Notes: generated by a model not told the origin, from the letters alone. Shown: positions 29,283 to 38,223, numbered from the stretch's first letter. The stretch: DNA of 42,158 nucleotides from Fusobacteriaceae bacterium (GCA_031272775.1 JAISTB010000003.1:1-42158), one strand, 5' to 3'. Translations and numbers: made by a program.

Positions 29283-29851
29283 CGGTTCTCGTCTCGGGCG
29301 GAGGCACAAACCTCCAGTCCGTCATCGACCATGTGGAAGCGGGGGAACTGCCCTGCGAGATCGTCGCGGTCATCGCCGACCGTCCCTGTTACGGCCTCGT
29401 CCGGGCGGAAAACCACGGAATCAAAGGGATTCTTCTCGACCGGAAGCTGTACAAAAGAGGCTTCTTCACGGAAGCTGAGCGGATCTTTACGGAAGAGAAA
29501 GTGGACCTCGTGGTATTGGCGGGCTTTCTCTCGATCCTGACGCCTGAGTTTACGGAAAAATGGAAGAATAAAATCATCAATATTCACCCTTCGCTACTGC
29601 CGAAATTCGGCGGCAAAGGCATGTACGGCCTCAAAGTGCACGAGGCGGTCCTGGCCGCGGGGGAAAGCGAATCGGGCTGTACGGTCCACTATGTGGACGG
29701 CGGCATCGACAGCGGGGAAGCGATCCTGCGGGCGAAGGTCCCCGTCCTGCCCGGAGACACGCCGGAGATTCTGCAACAGCGGATCCTCGTCGAGGAACAC
29801 AAGCTCCTGCCGGCGGCCATCAAAAAAATCATTACGGAGGAAAAATCATGA
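29270..29851 (+). CDS. purN: Phosphoribosylglycinamide formyltransferase
   Basis: GAR transformylase of the 10-formyl-THF-dependent type, 193 residues. The folate site has [17 protein letters not shown] with the catalytic N-H pair, and the D of [14 protein letters not shown] completes the active site. The N-terminus [17 protein letters not shown] is the phosphate-binding loop. It overlaps purM by 13 bases and the purH start by four (ATGA). It uses the product of fhs at the head of the operon. Confidence 0.97.
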   Translation: MFRLAVLVSGGGTNLQSVIDHVEAGELPCEIVAVIADRPCYGLVRAENHGIKGILLDRKLYKRGFFTEAERIFTEEKVDLVVLAGFLSILTPEFTEKWKNKIINIHPSLLPKFGGKGMYGLKVHEAVLAAGESESGCTVHYVDGGIDSGEAILRAKVPVLPGDTPEILQQRILVEEHKLLPAAIKKIITEEKS

Positions 29852-31347
29852 AACGCGCATTGATATCGGTATTTGACAAGACAGGTATATGGGAATTCGC
29901 GAAATTTCTCGTCTCCCGGGATACGGAGCTTGTCTCCACCGGCGGGACTTACAAATATCTGAAGGAAGCGGGCGTCCCTGTGACCGAGGTGGCGGAGATC
30001 ACCAAAGCGCCGGAAATGTTGGACGGCAGGGTAAAGACGCTGCATCCCGTGATCCACGGCGGCATCCTCGCGATCCGCTCGAACCCCGCGCACATGAAGA
30101 CCATTGAAGAACGGGGCATCGCCCCCATTGACTACGTGATCGTCAATCTTTATCCATTTTTCGACAAGGTTCAGGAAAATCTGGAATTTGACGAAAAAGT
30201 GGAGTTTATCGATATCGGCGGGCCCACCATGCTTCGCTCCGCCGCCAAGTCCTTCCGGGACGTCGTCGTGATCTCCGATACGGCCGATTACGCCCCCGTG
30301 ATGGAAGAACTCCAGGGAGGCGACGTCTCCTTCGAGACGCGAAAGCGCCTCGCCGGCAAGGTCTTCAACCTGACCTCCGCCTATGACGCGGCCATTGCCA
30401 ATTTCCTCCTGGACGGCGAAAAATACCCCAAATACTTGAGTCTCTCCTACAAAAAGGCCTTTGACCTGCGTTACGGAGAAAACGCCCATCAGAGCGCCGC
30501 CTACTATGTGTCGACGACGGATCCGGGCGCCATGAAGGACTTCGATATCTTGAACGGCAAGGAACTGTCCTTCAACAATATGCGGGATATGGATATCGCC
30601 TGGAAAGTGGCCTGCGAATTTGAGGAACCGGCCGCCTGCGGGCTCAAGCACTCGACGCCCTGCGGCGTCGCCGTGGGAAAAGACGGCTACGAGGCCTATA
30701 TGAAGGCCTACAATTGCGATCCCACGTCGATTTTCGGCGGGATCGTAGCGGTCAACCGCAAGGTGGACAAGGCCACGGCGGAGGAAATGAACAAGATCTT
30801 TCTCGAGATTGTGATCGCTCCCGATTTTGACGCCGACGCCCTCGAAATCCTGCGGAAAAAGAAAAACCTGCGGGTGATCAAAGGTCACAGCGCCCCCGCG
30901 GACAGAATCAACCTCGTCAAGGTGGACGGCGGGATCCTCGTGCAAGACGAGGACATGGTCTTTGCCGGCGAATACAAAGTCGTGACGAAAAAGGCGCCGA
31001 CCGCCGAAGAACTGGAAAATCTGACCTTCGGCATGAAGGTCGTCAAATACGCCAAGTCCAACGCCATCGTGGCCGTCAAGGACAAAATGGCCATCGGCAT
31101 CGGAAACGGCGAGACAAACCGGATCTGGGCCACGGAACAGGCTCTGGCCCGGGCAAAATACCGGGCCGATGTGTTGGCTTCCGACGCTTTCTTCCCCTTC
31201 CGGGACGTTGTGGACGCCGCGGCTGCAGCGGGGATCAAGGCCATCATCCAGCCGGGAGGCTCCATGCGGGATCAGGAATCCATCGACGCCTGCGACGAGC
31301 ACGGCATCGCGATGATCTTTACGGGGATCAGGCATTTCAAGCACTGA
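29848..31347 (+). CDS. purH: Bifunctional AICAR transformylase/IMP cyclohydrolase
   Basis: Last two steps to IMP. The N-terminal MGS-like cyclohydrolase domain (about residues 1-190) shows [29 protein letters not shown], and [12 protein letters not shown]. The C-terminal transformylase has [25 protein letters not shown] with the catalytic lysine-histidine, and [20 protein letters not shown]. At 499 residues it is slightly short but complete to [23 protein letters not shown] overlap with purN; GGAGG in the purN end is the ribosome site. Confidence 0.97.
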   Translation: MKRALISVFDKTGIWEFAKFLVSRDTELVSTGGTYKYLKEAGVPVTEVAEITKAPEMLDGRVKTLHPVIHGGILAIRSNPAHMKTIEERGIAPIDYVIVNLYPFFDKVQENLEFDEKVEFIDIGGPTMLRSAAKSFRDVVVISDTADYAPVMEELQGGDVSFETRKRLAGKVFNLTSAYDAAIANFLLDGEKYPKYLSLSYKKAFDLRYGENAHQSAAYYVSTTDPGAMKDFDILNGKELSFNNMRDMDIAWKVACEFEEPAACGLKHSTPCGVAVGKDGYEAYMKAYNCDPTSIFGGIVAVNRKVDKATAEEMNKIFLEIVIAPDFDADALEILRKKKNLRVIKGHSAPADRINLVKVDGGILVQDEDMVFAGEYKVVTKKAPTAEELENLTFGMKVVKYAKSNAIVAVKDKMAIGIGNGETNRIWATEQALARAKYRADVLASDAFFPFRDVVDAAAAAGIKAIIQPGGSMRDQESIDACDEHGIAMIFTGIRHFKH

Positions 31348-31409
31348 CCTCTCGGCCGGCTTTGCCGATATCAGGAATATACATTTCAGCGCAAAAATGA
31401 GGTAGACCT

Positions 31410-32666
31410 ATGATAAAAATTTTGGTAATCGGCAGCGGCGGCAGGGAACACGCCCTCTGCCGGAAATTTCTGGAAAACCCGGCCGTGGAGAAAATATACG
31501 TCGCGCCCGGAAACGGCGGCACAAAGCTGACCCCCCGCTGTGAAAACGTCTCCGTCTCGGGAATCGACGCCCTGGCGGAATTCGCCAAGGCGGAAGCCGT
31601 AGATCTGACCATGGTGGGGAGCGAAGAGCTCCTGGTGGCGGGGATTGTTGACAAGTTCCGGGAAAAGGGCCTCGCGATCTTCGGACCCGACAGAAAAGCG
31701 GCCCTTTTGGAAGGATCCAAGGCTTGGGCCAAGACCTTCATGGAAAAATACGGCGTCAAGACCGCGAAGTACAGAGTCTTCACCGATCCGGCCGAAGCCA
31801 AGGCCTGGGCCGGGACCTGCGCCCATCCTCTGGTCGTCAAGGCCAGCGGCCTGGCCGCCGGAAAAGGCGTTCTGATCTGTCCGTCCTTGGCGGACTCAAT
31901 TGCCGCAATAGACGAAATTATGGTTAATCGCGCATTCCAAGAAGCGGGGGATGAAGTCGTCATTGAGGAATACCTCGAGGGCGTCGAAGCCTCCATTTTA
32001 TCGCTTACGGACTCCCGCGTCATCCTGCCTTTCGTTTCCGCCAAAGACCACAAAAAGGTCGGCGAAGGCGATACGGGGCTAAATACCGGCGGCATGGGGA
32101 CCATTGCCCCAAACCCTTACGTGACCGAAGAAGTCTTCGCGCAATTCGAGCGGGATATTCTCGAGCCCACCTTGAGGGGGATAAAAGCCGAAGGCATGCG
32201 CTTTGCCGGCGTGATTTTCTTCGGCCTCATGATAAACGCCCGGGGCGTCTGGCTCCTCGAATACAATATGCGCATGGGCGATCCCGAGACCCAGGTGGTC
32301 CTGCCCCTTTTGGAAAATGATCTGACGGAACTCCTGCAAGAGGCCCTGGCGGGCGACCTTGATAAAACGGAATTGCGCTGGAAGCCCGAACACGCCTGTT
32401 GCGTGGTCCTGGCGTCCCGGGGATATCCCGGGAGCTACGGGAAAGGCTATGAAATAAGCGGTCTCGACGCGGTCCAAAATGACTGGCTGGCGGCGGGGGT
32501 CGCCGAAAAGGACGGAAAGCTCATGACATCAGGCGGACGGGTCCTCAATCTTGTCGCCACCGGGAAGACCCTTGAAGAAGCCCGGCAAAAGGCCTACGCC
32601 GATGTGGAGCGGGTTGATTTTCAGGGAAAATATTACCGGAGAGACATCGGAATCGTGAAAAAATAA
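31410..32666 (+). CDS. purD: Phosphoribosylamine--glycine ligase
   Basis: GAR synthetase, an ATP-grasp enzyme of 418 residues catalysing the second pathway step. Seen: VIGSGGREHALC start, GPDRKAALLEGSKAWAK, VVKASGLAAGKGV as the ATP-grasp lysine loop, DHKKVGEGDTGLNTGGMG and EYNMRMGDPETQ with metal ligands. It ends the operon, 62 bases after purH, with TGAGGTAG ahead of ATG. No strong terminator follows; a T-poor A run and the yerC-like promoter lie downstream. purB, purK and the IMP branch genes are absent from the window. Confidence 0.97.
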   Translation: MIKILVIGSGGREHALCRKFLENPAVEKIYVAPGNGGTKLTPRCENVSVSGIDALAEFAKAEAVDLTMVGSEELLVAGIVDKFREKGLAIFGPDRKAALLEGSKAWAKTFMEKYGVKTAKYRVFTDPAEAKAWAGTCAHPLVVKASGLAAGKGVLICPSLADSIAAIDEIMVNRAFQEAGDEVVIEEYLEGVEASILSLTDSRVILPFVSAKDHKKVGEGDTGLNTGGMGTIAPNPYVTEEVFAQFERDILEPTLRGIKAEGMRFAGVIFFGLMINARGVWLLEYNMRMGDPETQVVLPLLENDLTELLQEALAGDLDKTELRWKPEHACCVVLASRGYPGSYGKGYEISGLDAVQNDWLAAGVAEKDGKLMTSGGRVLNLVATGKTLEEARQKAYADVERVDFQGKYYRRDIGIVKK

Positions 32667-32674
32667 AAAAAACA

Positions 32675-32703
32675 TTGCAAATTTCCCCGATTGCCTTTAT
32701 AAT
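32675..32703 (+). promoter_or_regulatory. Promoter of the yerC-like gene
   Basis: TTGCAA (32675-32680), 17-base spacer, TATAAT (32698-32703), eight bases past the purD stop codon. The ATG at 32749 has GGGGAGG upstream. Confidence 0.6.
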
Positions 32704-32748
32704 TTAGAGTGTTAAATCCGTAGATAAAGTTGAGGGGAGGAAAAGACC

Positions 32749-33114
32749 ATGAGCAATCTGCGAAGTGAGGAAAACGACAAATTATTCACGGCGTTTTTGA
32801 AACTGAAGAATCTTGACGAATGTTATGCGTTTTTTGAGGATATCTGCACGGTCAAGGAAATCGACGCCATGGCGACGCGTCTTGAGGCGGCAAAGCTCCT
32901 GTCGCGGGGCTTCACCTACGAAGAGATCCTGAAGACCATCGACATTTCCTCGGCGACGCTCTCCCGGGTCAGCCGCTGCCTCAAATACGGTCCCGGCGGT
33001 TACAGGCTGATTATCGACCGGGTTACGCGGGGACGGCCCCGCAAAGAGCCGGAGACGATGAAACCCAAAGGCAGGACGGCCGCGAAAAAAGCAGCCGCCC
33101 AAGCGAAGAAATAA
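32749..33114 (+). CDS. YerC/YecD-type TrpR-family DNA-binding protein
   Basis: 121-residue relative of the Trp repressor, of the YerC group common in Firmicutes; the natural target and ligand are unknown. Residues 1-90 show the TrpR-like helical core: LFTAFLKLKNLDECYAFFED, then the HTH region KLLSRGFTYEEILKTID with SSATLSRVSRCLKYG as recognition helix. An unusual basic tail follows (residues 91-121) with an AT-hook-like RGRPRK, then a lysine- and alanine-rich stretch (AAKKAAAQAKK), which resembles a nucleoid-protein tail and would add non-specific DNA binding. It has its own promoter. A GC-rich hairpin without T run separates it from the recombinase gene. Confidence 0.85.
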   Translation: MSNLRSEENDKLFTAFLKLKNLDECYAFFEDICTVKEIDAMATRLEAAKLLSRGFTYEEILKTIDISSATLSRVSRCLKYGPGGYRLIIDRVTRGRPRKEPETMKPKGRTAAKKAAAQAKK

Positions 33115-33117
33115 AAT

Positions 33118-33139
33118 CAGGGGCGGATTTCCGCCCCTG
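33118..33139 (+). terminator. GC-rich hairpin downstream of the yerC-like gene
   Basis: CAGGGGCGG, loop ATTT, CCGCCCCTG: nine perfect pairs, four bases after the stop region. No T tract follows, so it may be a weak terminator, a processing site or a 3'-end protector with partial readthrough into the recombinase operon. Confidence 0.4.
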
Positions 33140-33174
33140 TCGCAAATCAAGACCGATTTGCCGGGGAGAGGGCC

Positions 33175-34050
33175 ATGGACGAAAGCATGGAGCAGATCAT
33201 CCTCGAATTCCTCTATACGGCGGAACTCGTGGAAAACAAAAAACTGAATACGGTGAGGTCCATGCGAAAGGATCTGGCCCAGTTCAACCGCTATCTCAGG
33301 GAAAAAGAAAAAATCGCGGACATCCGGGCGATCAATTCCGTGACCTTGCGGGGTTTCGTCCTCGACCTGCAGGCAAACCAGGTGACGCGCCGTTCCATAA
33401 ACCGCAAACTTTCGACGCTCAGGGGCTTTTTCAAATACGCGGTCAAGAATAAACTGCTGGAACAAAATCCCATGGAGGCCATTTCCTCATTTGATTTTGA
33501 GGCCGAAGAGCCCGATATTCTGACGCTGGAAGAGATCAACGGCCTGCGGGACGCCATCGAGGAATCCAACGTCCACGGGATCAGGGACCGGCTGATCGTG
33601 GAGCTTCTGTATTCCAGCGGCATTACGTCCACGGAGATGCTGCTGACTTCGGAAAATATGTTTTCCCCGGAAAAACGGGAGCTTCGGGTCTACAACGGGA
33701 AGACGGACCGGACGGTCTTCTTCAGCGAGCGGGCAAAGCAATATTATCTTCGTTATATCGAGGCCAAACAGGCCCATTTTAAGGAAAAATACAACAGAAG
33801 TATCGTATTTGTCAACGGCTCGGGGACAAGGCTCAGCGACCGTTCCCTGCGCCGGCTCATTGACCGCTACGCGGTAAAGGCGGGATTTACGCGGGAAATC
33901 AGTCCCTACAGCTTCCGCCATACCTTCGCGGTCGTGATGCTGTCCCACGGCATGCGCCTGACGTGGCTCAAGGCCCTCATGGGCCATGTGACGATCGAAA
34001 GTACGCTGCCCTATGAGCAGTTAGTCATCAGAAAGGGGTTGAAAGCATGA
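33175..34050 (+). CDS. Xer-like tyrosine recombinase with altered catalytic residues
   Basis: 291-residue protein with the XerC/XerD layout: N-terminal SAM-like DNA-binding domain (residues 5-105, [33 protein letters not shown]) and C-terminal catalytic domain. Several catalytic positions are unusual. The first arginine of the RKHRHY set is threonine (GITSTE in place of GLRxSE, T151), and the HxxR histidine is tyrosine (SPYSFRH, Y245). K176, R248, H271 and the nucleophile Y280 remain, the last nine residues after H271 as in Xer proteins. Context matches the codV-hslV arrangement of Firmicutes. GGGGAGAGGG precedes the ATG and the end overlaps hslV by ATGA. It may be an inactive or accessory recombinase. 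Confidence 0.85.
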   Translation: MDESMEQIILEFLYTAELVENKKLNTVRSMRKDLAQFNRYLREKEKIADIRAINSVTLRGFVLDLQANQVTRRSINRKLSTLRGFFKYAVKNKLLEQNPMEAISSFDFEAEEPDILTLEEINGLRDAIEESNVHGIRDRLIVELLYSSGITSTEMLLTSENMFSPEKRELRVYNGKTDRTVFFSERAKQYYLRYIEAKQAHFKEKYNRSIVFVNGSGTRLSDRSLRRLIDRYAVKAGFTREISPYSFRHTFAVVMLSHGMRLTWLKALMGHVTIESTLPYEQLVIRKGLKA

Positions 34051-34595
34051 AAACAAACGAAAGAGAGCAATTTATCGCCACGACCATCGTGGCCATCAAA
34101 AAAGACGGCAAAGTGGCCCTGGCCGGAGACGGGCAGGTGACCTTCGGGGAAGTGGTGTTCAAAGGTAACGCCCGGAAGATCCGGAAAATCGAAAACTACA
34201 ATATCCTCGCGGGCTTCGCGGGCACGGCGGCCGACGCCTTCGCCCTCATCGACAAATTTGAAAACAAACTTGACGAGCACGGCGGCAACCTGAAAAAGGC
34301 CGCGGTGGAATTGGCCAAGGAATGGCGGACCGACAAGGCCCTGCGGGTTCTGGAAGCCATGCTGATCGTGGCCGACGCCACGACGATCCTTATCGTCTCG
34401 GGAAACGGCGACGTCATCGAGCCCGACGGCGACGTGGCGGCCATCGGATCCGGCGGCAATTACGCCTTCGCGGCGGGCCGCGCCCTCATGAAGCACACGA
34501 ACATGACCGCGGAGAAAATCGCCCTCGAGGCCATGGCCGTGGCTTCGGAAATGTGTATCTACACCAACGCCAATATCATCTGCGAGGTGCTGTAA
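34047..34595 (+). CDS. hslV: ATP-dependent protease subunit HslV
   Basis: Proteasome-like threonine peptidase forming the core of the HslVU protease. The 182 residues contain an 11-residue propeptide before the catalytic T12 ([15 protein letters not shown]), followed by the standard [10 protein letters not shown] and the [12 protein letters not shown] region. The ATG overlaps the recombinase end by four bases. In many Firmicutes hslU follows directly; here the next gene is a YqeH-like GTPase, so the ATPase partner is either elsewhere or missing. Without HslU the peptidase is essentially inactive in known systems. Confidence 0.95.
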   Translation: MKTNEREQFIATTIVAIKKDGKVALAGDGQVTFGEVVFKGNARKIRKIENYNILAGFAGTAADAFALIDKFENKLDEHGGNLKKAAVELAKEWRTDKALRVLEAMLIVADATTILIVSGNGDVIEPDGDVAAIGSGGNYAFAAGRALMKHTNMTAEKIALEAMAVASEMCIYTNANIICEVL

Positions 34596-35711
34596 ATGAG
34601 CGCCCGCTTATGTTGCGCCGGTTGCGGCGTCCCCTTGCAGGACGTCGATCCCGGAATAGAGGGCTATGTCCCACCCGAAAAACTGGCGGAAGGCGGGCCC
34701 CTGTTCTGCCGCCGCTGCTTCAAAATCACCCATTACGGGGAATATCATCCTTTCGAAGTGACGCCGGAGCAATACCGGGAAGAAGTTGACGCCGCCCTGA
34801 AAAAAGCCGGCGTCGTACTGGCGATCTTTGATATCGCCGATTTTGAGGGGAGTTTCGCGCCGGAGATTCTGGACATTCTCCGGGAGCGGGACGCCATAGT
34901 CGTCATCAACAAAATCGATCTTTTGGCGCGGGAAAAGCATCCGTCCAAGCTCTCGGCCTGGGTCGGAAAACGCCTTGCCGAAGAGGGCGTCGTCCCCCTG
35001 GACATGGCCTTTACGAGCACAAAAACCGGCTACGGCGTAAGCGGGATCTATAAAAGACTCAAGACCCGTTTTCCCGACGGCGTCACCGCGGCTGTGCTGG
35101 GCGTGACCAATACCGGCAAATCCAGCATCATCAACCGGCTGACCGGACAAAAGCGCATTACGGTTTCGAAGTATCCGGGTACGACCAGAAAGGCAATCAA
35201 AACCGCAATTACCGATATCAAGGCGACAATTTTGGATACGCCGGGACTCATTGCCCGGGGGGGCTTTACGGACCTCCTCTGCGCCCAATGCGTCCAGCGG
35301 TTGATCCCGTCTTCGGGCCTGAAGGGCACGGAGTTCAAGGGGGCGGAAGACCGGATGATCCTGATCGAGCGTCTGCTGTGGCTGCGCCCCTTCCGCGTCG
35401 GGGAGATCAAACCGGCTTTTACGGTCTGGTGCGCCGATACGCTTCATGTCCATGAGACCGGCGCCAAAAAGGGACCGGAACTCTTTCTGGGGGATTTGCC
35501 CGGCTGCAGGGAATTGCTGCCGCTTCCCTGTGAGCATTGCGGCGCGGACTATAGGAAACGGAAATTTACCAAGCTGCGAAAAACAGTCAATCCGGGGGAA
35601 GACCTCGTGATCAAGGGCTTGGGCTGGATCGCGGTCCGGCGCGGGCCTGTGGCGCTTGAAGTCTGCCTGCCCGCCGATGTGGACGTCGTGATCCGGCAAT
35701 CGTTGCTGTGA
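34596..35711 (+). CDS. yqeH: YqeH-like circularly permuted GTPase
   Basis: Ribosome-assembly GTPase acting on the 30S subunit. 371 residues with an N-terminal zinc finger (C7, C10, C38, C41) and a permuted G domain: G4 NKID at 105-108 comes before G1 GVTNTGKS at 169-176 and G3 DTPG at 214-217. The C-terminal region, with another CEHCG and basic stretch near residue 310, resembles the YqeH RNA-binding part. The ATG is directly adjacent to the hslV stop, so it is translated from the same message. Permutation order and zinc site make the family call strong. Confidence 0.92.
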   Translation: MSARLCCAGCGVPLQDVDPGIEGYVPPEKLAEGGPLFCRRCFKITHYGEYHPFEVTPEQYREEVDAALKKAGVVLAIFDIADFEGSFAPEILDILRERDAIVVINKIDLLAREKHPSKLSAWVGKRLAEEGVVPLDMAFTSTKTGYGVSGIYKRLKTRFPDGVTAAVLGVTNTGKSSIINRLTGQKRITVSKYPGTTRKAIKTAITDIKATILDTPGLIARGGFTDLLCAQCVQRLIPSSGLKGTEFKGAEDRMILIERLLWLRPFRVGEIKPAFTVWCADTLHVHETGAKKGPELFLGDLPGCRELLPLPCEHCGADYRKRKFTKLRKTVNPGEDLVIKGLGWIAVRRGPVALEVCLPADVDVVIRQSLL

Positions 35712-35727
35712 GGAGAGGAGGGATTTT

Positions 35728-36222
35728 ATGACCGGACAAAGGGAACAGGGTTCACCGGTGATCCGCACGCTGCTCTACGGCGTGGCGGTCGCTCTTGTGC
35801 TGGCCATTATCGCGGTTCAGAGCTATCTCAACATCACGGACGTCAGGGAGCAGGAGCGGGCCGAACAGACGCTCCGGAGCCTCAGGGACATCCGGATTGC
35901 CCTCGAAAAATACTACCGCCAGACAGGAACCTATCCCGACCTCGCCAAAGAAGGCGCCGCCAGCGACCTGAAAATCCTCGATTTCGTCGACAATAACGGG
36001 CATTTGGTCTCTTTTGCGGAAATGTTCGGAAAACCGCAATTGCCGGAGACTCCGGGCAATAATAAAATCAAGGGGAGCAACGCCGTTCACAACGTGACGG
36101 ATTTCAAAAACGCCTCCATGAGCGGCGGCTGGAACTACAATTATCCGGAAAAAACAGGGGAAATTCACGCCAATTTGCCCCATGACGTCTATTCGGAATC
36201 CATCGAATGGGAAGAATACTAG
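35728..36222 (+). CDS. Pseudopilin-like membrane-anchored protein
   Basis: 164 residues with an N-terminal membrane helix (about 13-33, RTLLYGVAVALVLAIIAVQSYL), then an amphipathic helix and LEKYYRQTGTYPDLAK, a pattern shared with type II secretion and type IV pseudopilins. The usual prepilin cleavage site (glycine, then a hydrophobic run with glutamate at +5) is not seen. The rest is polar and would lie outside the membrane. GAGGAGAGGG lies upstream and the FAD oxidoreductase follows nine bases later. No pilus assembly genes are in the window. Function unknown; it may be a processing-independent surface protein. Confidence 0.65.
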   Translation: MTGQREQGSPVIRTLLYGVAVALVLAIIAVQSYLNITDVREQERAEQTLRSLRDIRIALEKYYRQTGTYPDLAKEGAASDLKILDFVDNNGHLVSFAEMFGKPQLPETPGNNKIKGSNAVHNVTDFKNASMSGGWNYNYPEKTGEIHANLPHDVYSESIEWEEY

Positions 36223-36230
36223 GAGGAACC

Positions 36231-37643
36231 ATGTACGACATCATTGCCGCGGGCGGCGGACAGGCGGGCATATTCGCGGCCTATGAAGCCCTGACGCTCA
36301 AGCCCGGCGCGAAAATCCTCGTGCTCGACAAAGGAAAAATGCTGAATGCCCGGATCTGCCCCAAGGAAAAGACCGGCGTATGCGTCAATTGCCCGGTTTG
36401 CGCGATTATCCACGGCGTATCGGGGGCCGGGGCGTTTTCCGATTCCAAGTTCAATATGGATTACCGGGTCGGCGGCGACGTGCATACCGTGACCGGAAAG
36501 GCCCTTGTCAATGAGACGATAAACTACGCGGTAGGCATTTACCGCCGCTTTGGCTTTGCCGGGGAAGCGGTGGGCGTCCGCTACAACGACATCATGTATG
36601 AAATCAAACGCAAATGTATCGAGAATGGCGTGCAGCTGGTGGATACGCCGACGATGCACCTGGGGACCGACGGTTCCCGTCAACTCTACGCGAAAATGAT
36701 CGACTTTCTCCTGGAAAACGGAGTGGAGTTCCGTACGGACTGCGAACTCACGGACCTGATCATCGAAGACCGCCATGTCCGGGGCGTTGTGGCGACCCGC
36801 GGCGGCGTGAGCGAAGCCTACCGGAGCGACAGAGTTCTCCTGGCTCTGGGCCGGAGCGGGGCCAAAAAGGTTATGGAGCTCTGCGGCAAATACGATATTC
36901 CCTACGAAACGGGGGCCGTGGACATCGGCGTCAGGGCCGAAATCCCCGATATCGTCATGAAGGAGATCAACGAGAACTTTTACGAAGCGAAAATGATCTA
37001 TTACTCCCGCAATTACAAGGACAAGATGCGGACGTTCTGCAGCAACCCGGGCGGTTTCATCGCGGCGGAAAAATATGAAGACGACGTGATTCTCGCCAAC
37101 GGGCACGCTTTTCGGGACAGAAAATCCGAAAATACCAATCTCGCGCTGCTGTGCACCAAGACATTCACGGAACCCTTCAAACAGCCCTTTGAGTACGCCA
37201 CGGCCATTGCCCGCATGGCCTCCATGCTGACCGGAGGAAAGCTCCTGGTGCAATCTTACGCCGATCTCAAGAGCGGGCGGCGTTCTACCGACGAGAAACT
37301 GGCTCGCCTGAATATCGTTCCGACCACGACGGACTATGTGGCCGGGGACATCGCGCTCGCGTGCCCCAAGCGCATTCTCGACAACATCATCGAGTTTATC
37401 GAGGTGCACGACAAAATCACCCCGGGCTTTGCCTCGGGGGACTTGCTGCTCTATTTCCCCGAGATCAAGTTCCGCTCGACCCGGGTCGGCGTCAAGGCCC
37501 ATATGGAAACCGGCGTCTCCGGTCTCTACGCGGCCGGAGACAGCTCGGGCTACGGGTCCGGACTCAATATCGCGGCCGTCATGGGGATCCTGGCCGCGCG
37601 GGCCATGACGGAAAACACCGGATTATGCCCGCGCAAAATATAA
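36231..37643 (+). CDS. FAD-dependent dehydrogenase (COG2509-like)
   Basis: 470-residue flavoprotein of unknown substrate. The start at 36231 (MYDIIAAGGGQAGI) has AGGAGG right upstream; an earlier ATG at 36207 lies inside the previous gene. The N-terminus is the FAD dinucleotide fold, and the C-terminal YAAGDSSGYGSGLNIAAVMG is the second FAD signature. A cysteine cluster (C43, C51, C54, C57: CPKEKTGVCVNCPVC) is followed by GVSGAGAFSDSKF, typical of this group and suggestive of a metal or iron-sulfur site. It ends the run that starts with the recombinase. The family is widespread in anaerobes but uncharacterised. Confidence 0.85.
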   Translation: MYDIIAAGGGQAGIFAAYEALTLKPGAKILVLDKGKMLNARICPKEKTGVCVNCPVCAIIHGVSGAGAFSDSKFNMDYRVGGDVHTVTGKALVNETINYAVGIYRRFGFAGEAVGVRYNDIMYEIKRKCIENGVQLVDTPTMHLGTDGSRQLYAKMIDFLLENGVEFRTDCELTDLIIEDRHVRGVVATRGGVSEAYRSDRVLLALGRSGAKKVMELCGKYDIPYETGAVDIGVRAEIPDIVMKEINENFYEAKMIYYSRNYKDKMRTFCSNPGGFIAAEKYEDDVILANGHAFRDRKSENTNLALLCTKTFTEPFKQPFEYATAIARMASMLTGGKLLVQSYADLKSGRRSTDEKLARLNIVPTTTDYVAGDIALACPKRILDNIIEFIEVHDKITPGFASGDLLLYFPEIKFRSTRVGVKAHMETGVSGLYAAGDSSGYGSGLNIAAVMGILAARAMTENTGLCPRKI

Positions 37644-37682
37644 GGCGGGGAGAAATTTTCCGAAAAAAATTAAAAAAAATCT

Positions 37683-37710
37683 TTGCAGAATGATATTTTT
37701 GTGTTATAAT
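37683..37710 (+). promoter_or_regulatory. Promoter of the tRNA cluster
   Basis: TTGCAG (37683-37688), 16-base spacer, TATAAT (37705-37710). The first tRNA starts 37 bases past the -10 box. Confidence 0.65.
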
Positions 37711-37746
37711 ATTCTACGTGAGTTTGAAGGTACAAAAAACGCATTT

Positions 37747-37822
37747 GCGTCATTAGCTCAGCTGGTAGAGCATCTGACTCTTAATCAGGTGGTCACAGGT
37801 TCGAATCCTGTATGACGCACCA
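37747..37822 (+). tRNA. tRNA-Lys (CTT)
   Basis: Acceptor GCGTCAT pairs with ATGACGC; anticodon loop CTCTTAA gives CTT, reading AAG. D-arm GCTC...GAGC, T-loop TTCGAAT, CCA encoded. First of five tRNAs in one transcript, four bases before tRNA-Val. Confidence 0.95.
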
Positions 37823-37826
37823 AAGT

Positions 37827-37902
37827 GGTCGCTTAGCTCAGTTGGGAGAGCGTCTGCCTTACAAGCAGAGGGTCATAGGTTCGAGTCCTATAGCGACCAC
37901 CA
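37827..37902 (+). tRNA. tRNA-Val (TAC)
   Basis: Acceptor GGTCGCT pairs with AGCGACC; anticodon loop CTTACAA gives TAC for GUA/GUG codons. T-loop TTCGAGT, discriminator A, CCA encoded. Confidence 0.95.
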
Positions 37903-37943
37903 CTCAGTATCTTACCGGTTGATTTGGATAGCAAAAAAATAAT

Positions 37944-38021
37944 GGGGGTGTAGCTCAGTTTGGTGAGAGCGCTTGCCTGTCACGCAAGAGGTCGCGAGTT
38001 CGAGCCTCGTCACTCCCGCCA
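37944..38021 (+). tRNA. tRNA-Asp (GTC)
   Basis: Acceptor GGGGGTG pairs with CACTCCC with one G-U; anticodon loop CTGTCAC gives GTC. Discriminator G as expected for Asp, CCA encoded; D-loop slightly long. Confidence 0.95.
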
Positions 38022-38027
38022 TTAAAC

Positions 38028-38103
38028 GCCGTTCTAGCTCATGCGGTAGAGCAACTGATTTGTAATCAGTAGGTGGTTGGTTCGAGTCCGACGAGCGGCA
38101 CCA
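38028..38103 (+). tRNA. tRNA-Thr (TGT)
   Basis: Acceptor GCCGTTC pairs with GAGCGGC with one G-U; anticodon loop TTTGTAA gives TGT for ACA. T-loop TTCGAGT, CCA encoded. Confidence 0.95.
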
Positions 38104-38137
38104 GAGCAATTAACCAAAAGCAAAGTTCGAAATATAC

Positions 38138-38223
38138 GCCTGAGTGGTGAAATGGTATACACGCTAGTTTCAGGTACTAGTGCCGATTGCGGCATAAGAG
38201 TTCGAGTCTCTTCTCAGGCACCA
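38138..38223 (+). tRNA. tRNA-Leu (CAG)
   Basis: 86 bases with the long variable arm of class II tRNAs (TGCCGATTGCGGCA). Acceptor GCCTGAG pairs with CTCAGGC; anticodon loop TTCAGGT gives CAG for CUG. CCA encoded. Confidence 0.95.

Noticed and set aside
33175-34050. Phage or integrative-element integrase
   Set aside because: Length and layout match chromosomal Xer proteins, it is coupled to hslV, and no attachment-site repeats or phage genes were seen. The neighbouring tRNA cluster is 3.7 kb away and its tRNAs are intact.
37747-38223. Integration site in the tRNA cluster
   Set aside because: No duplicated tRNA 3' end was noticed in the flanking sequence and no mobility gene is adjacent to the cluster.
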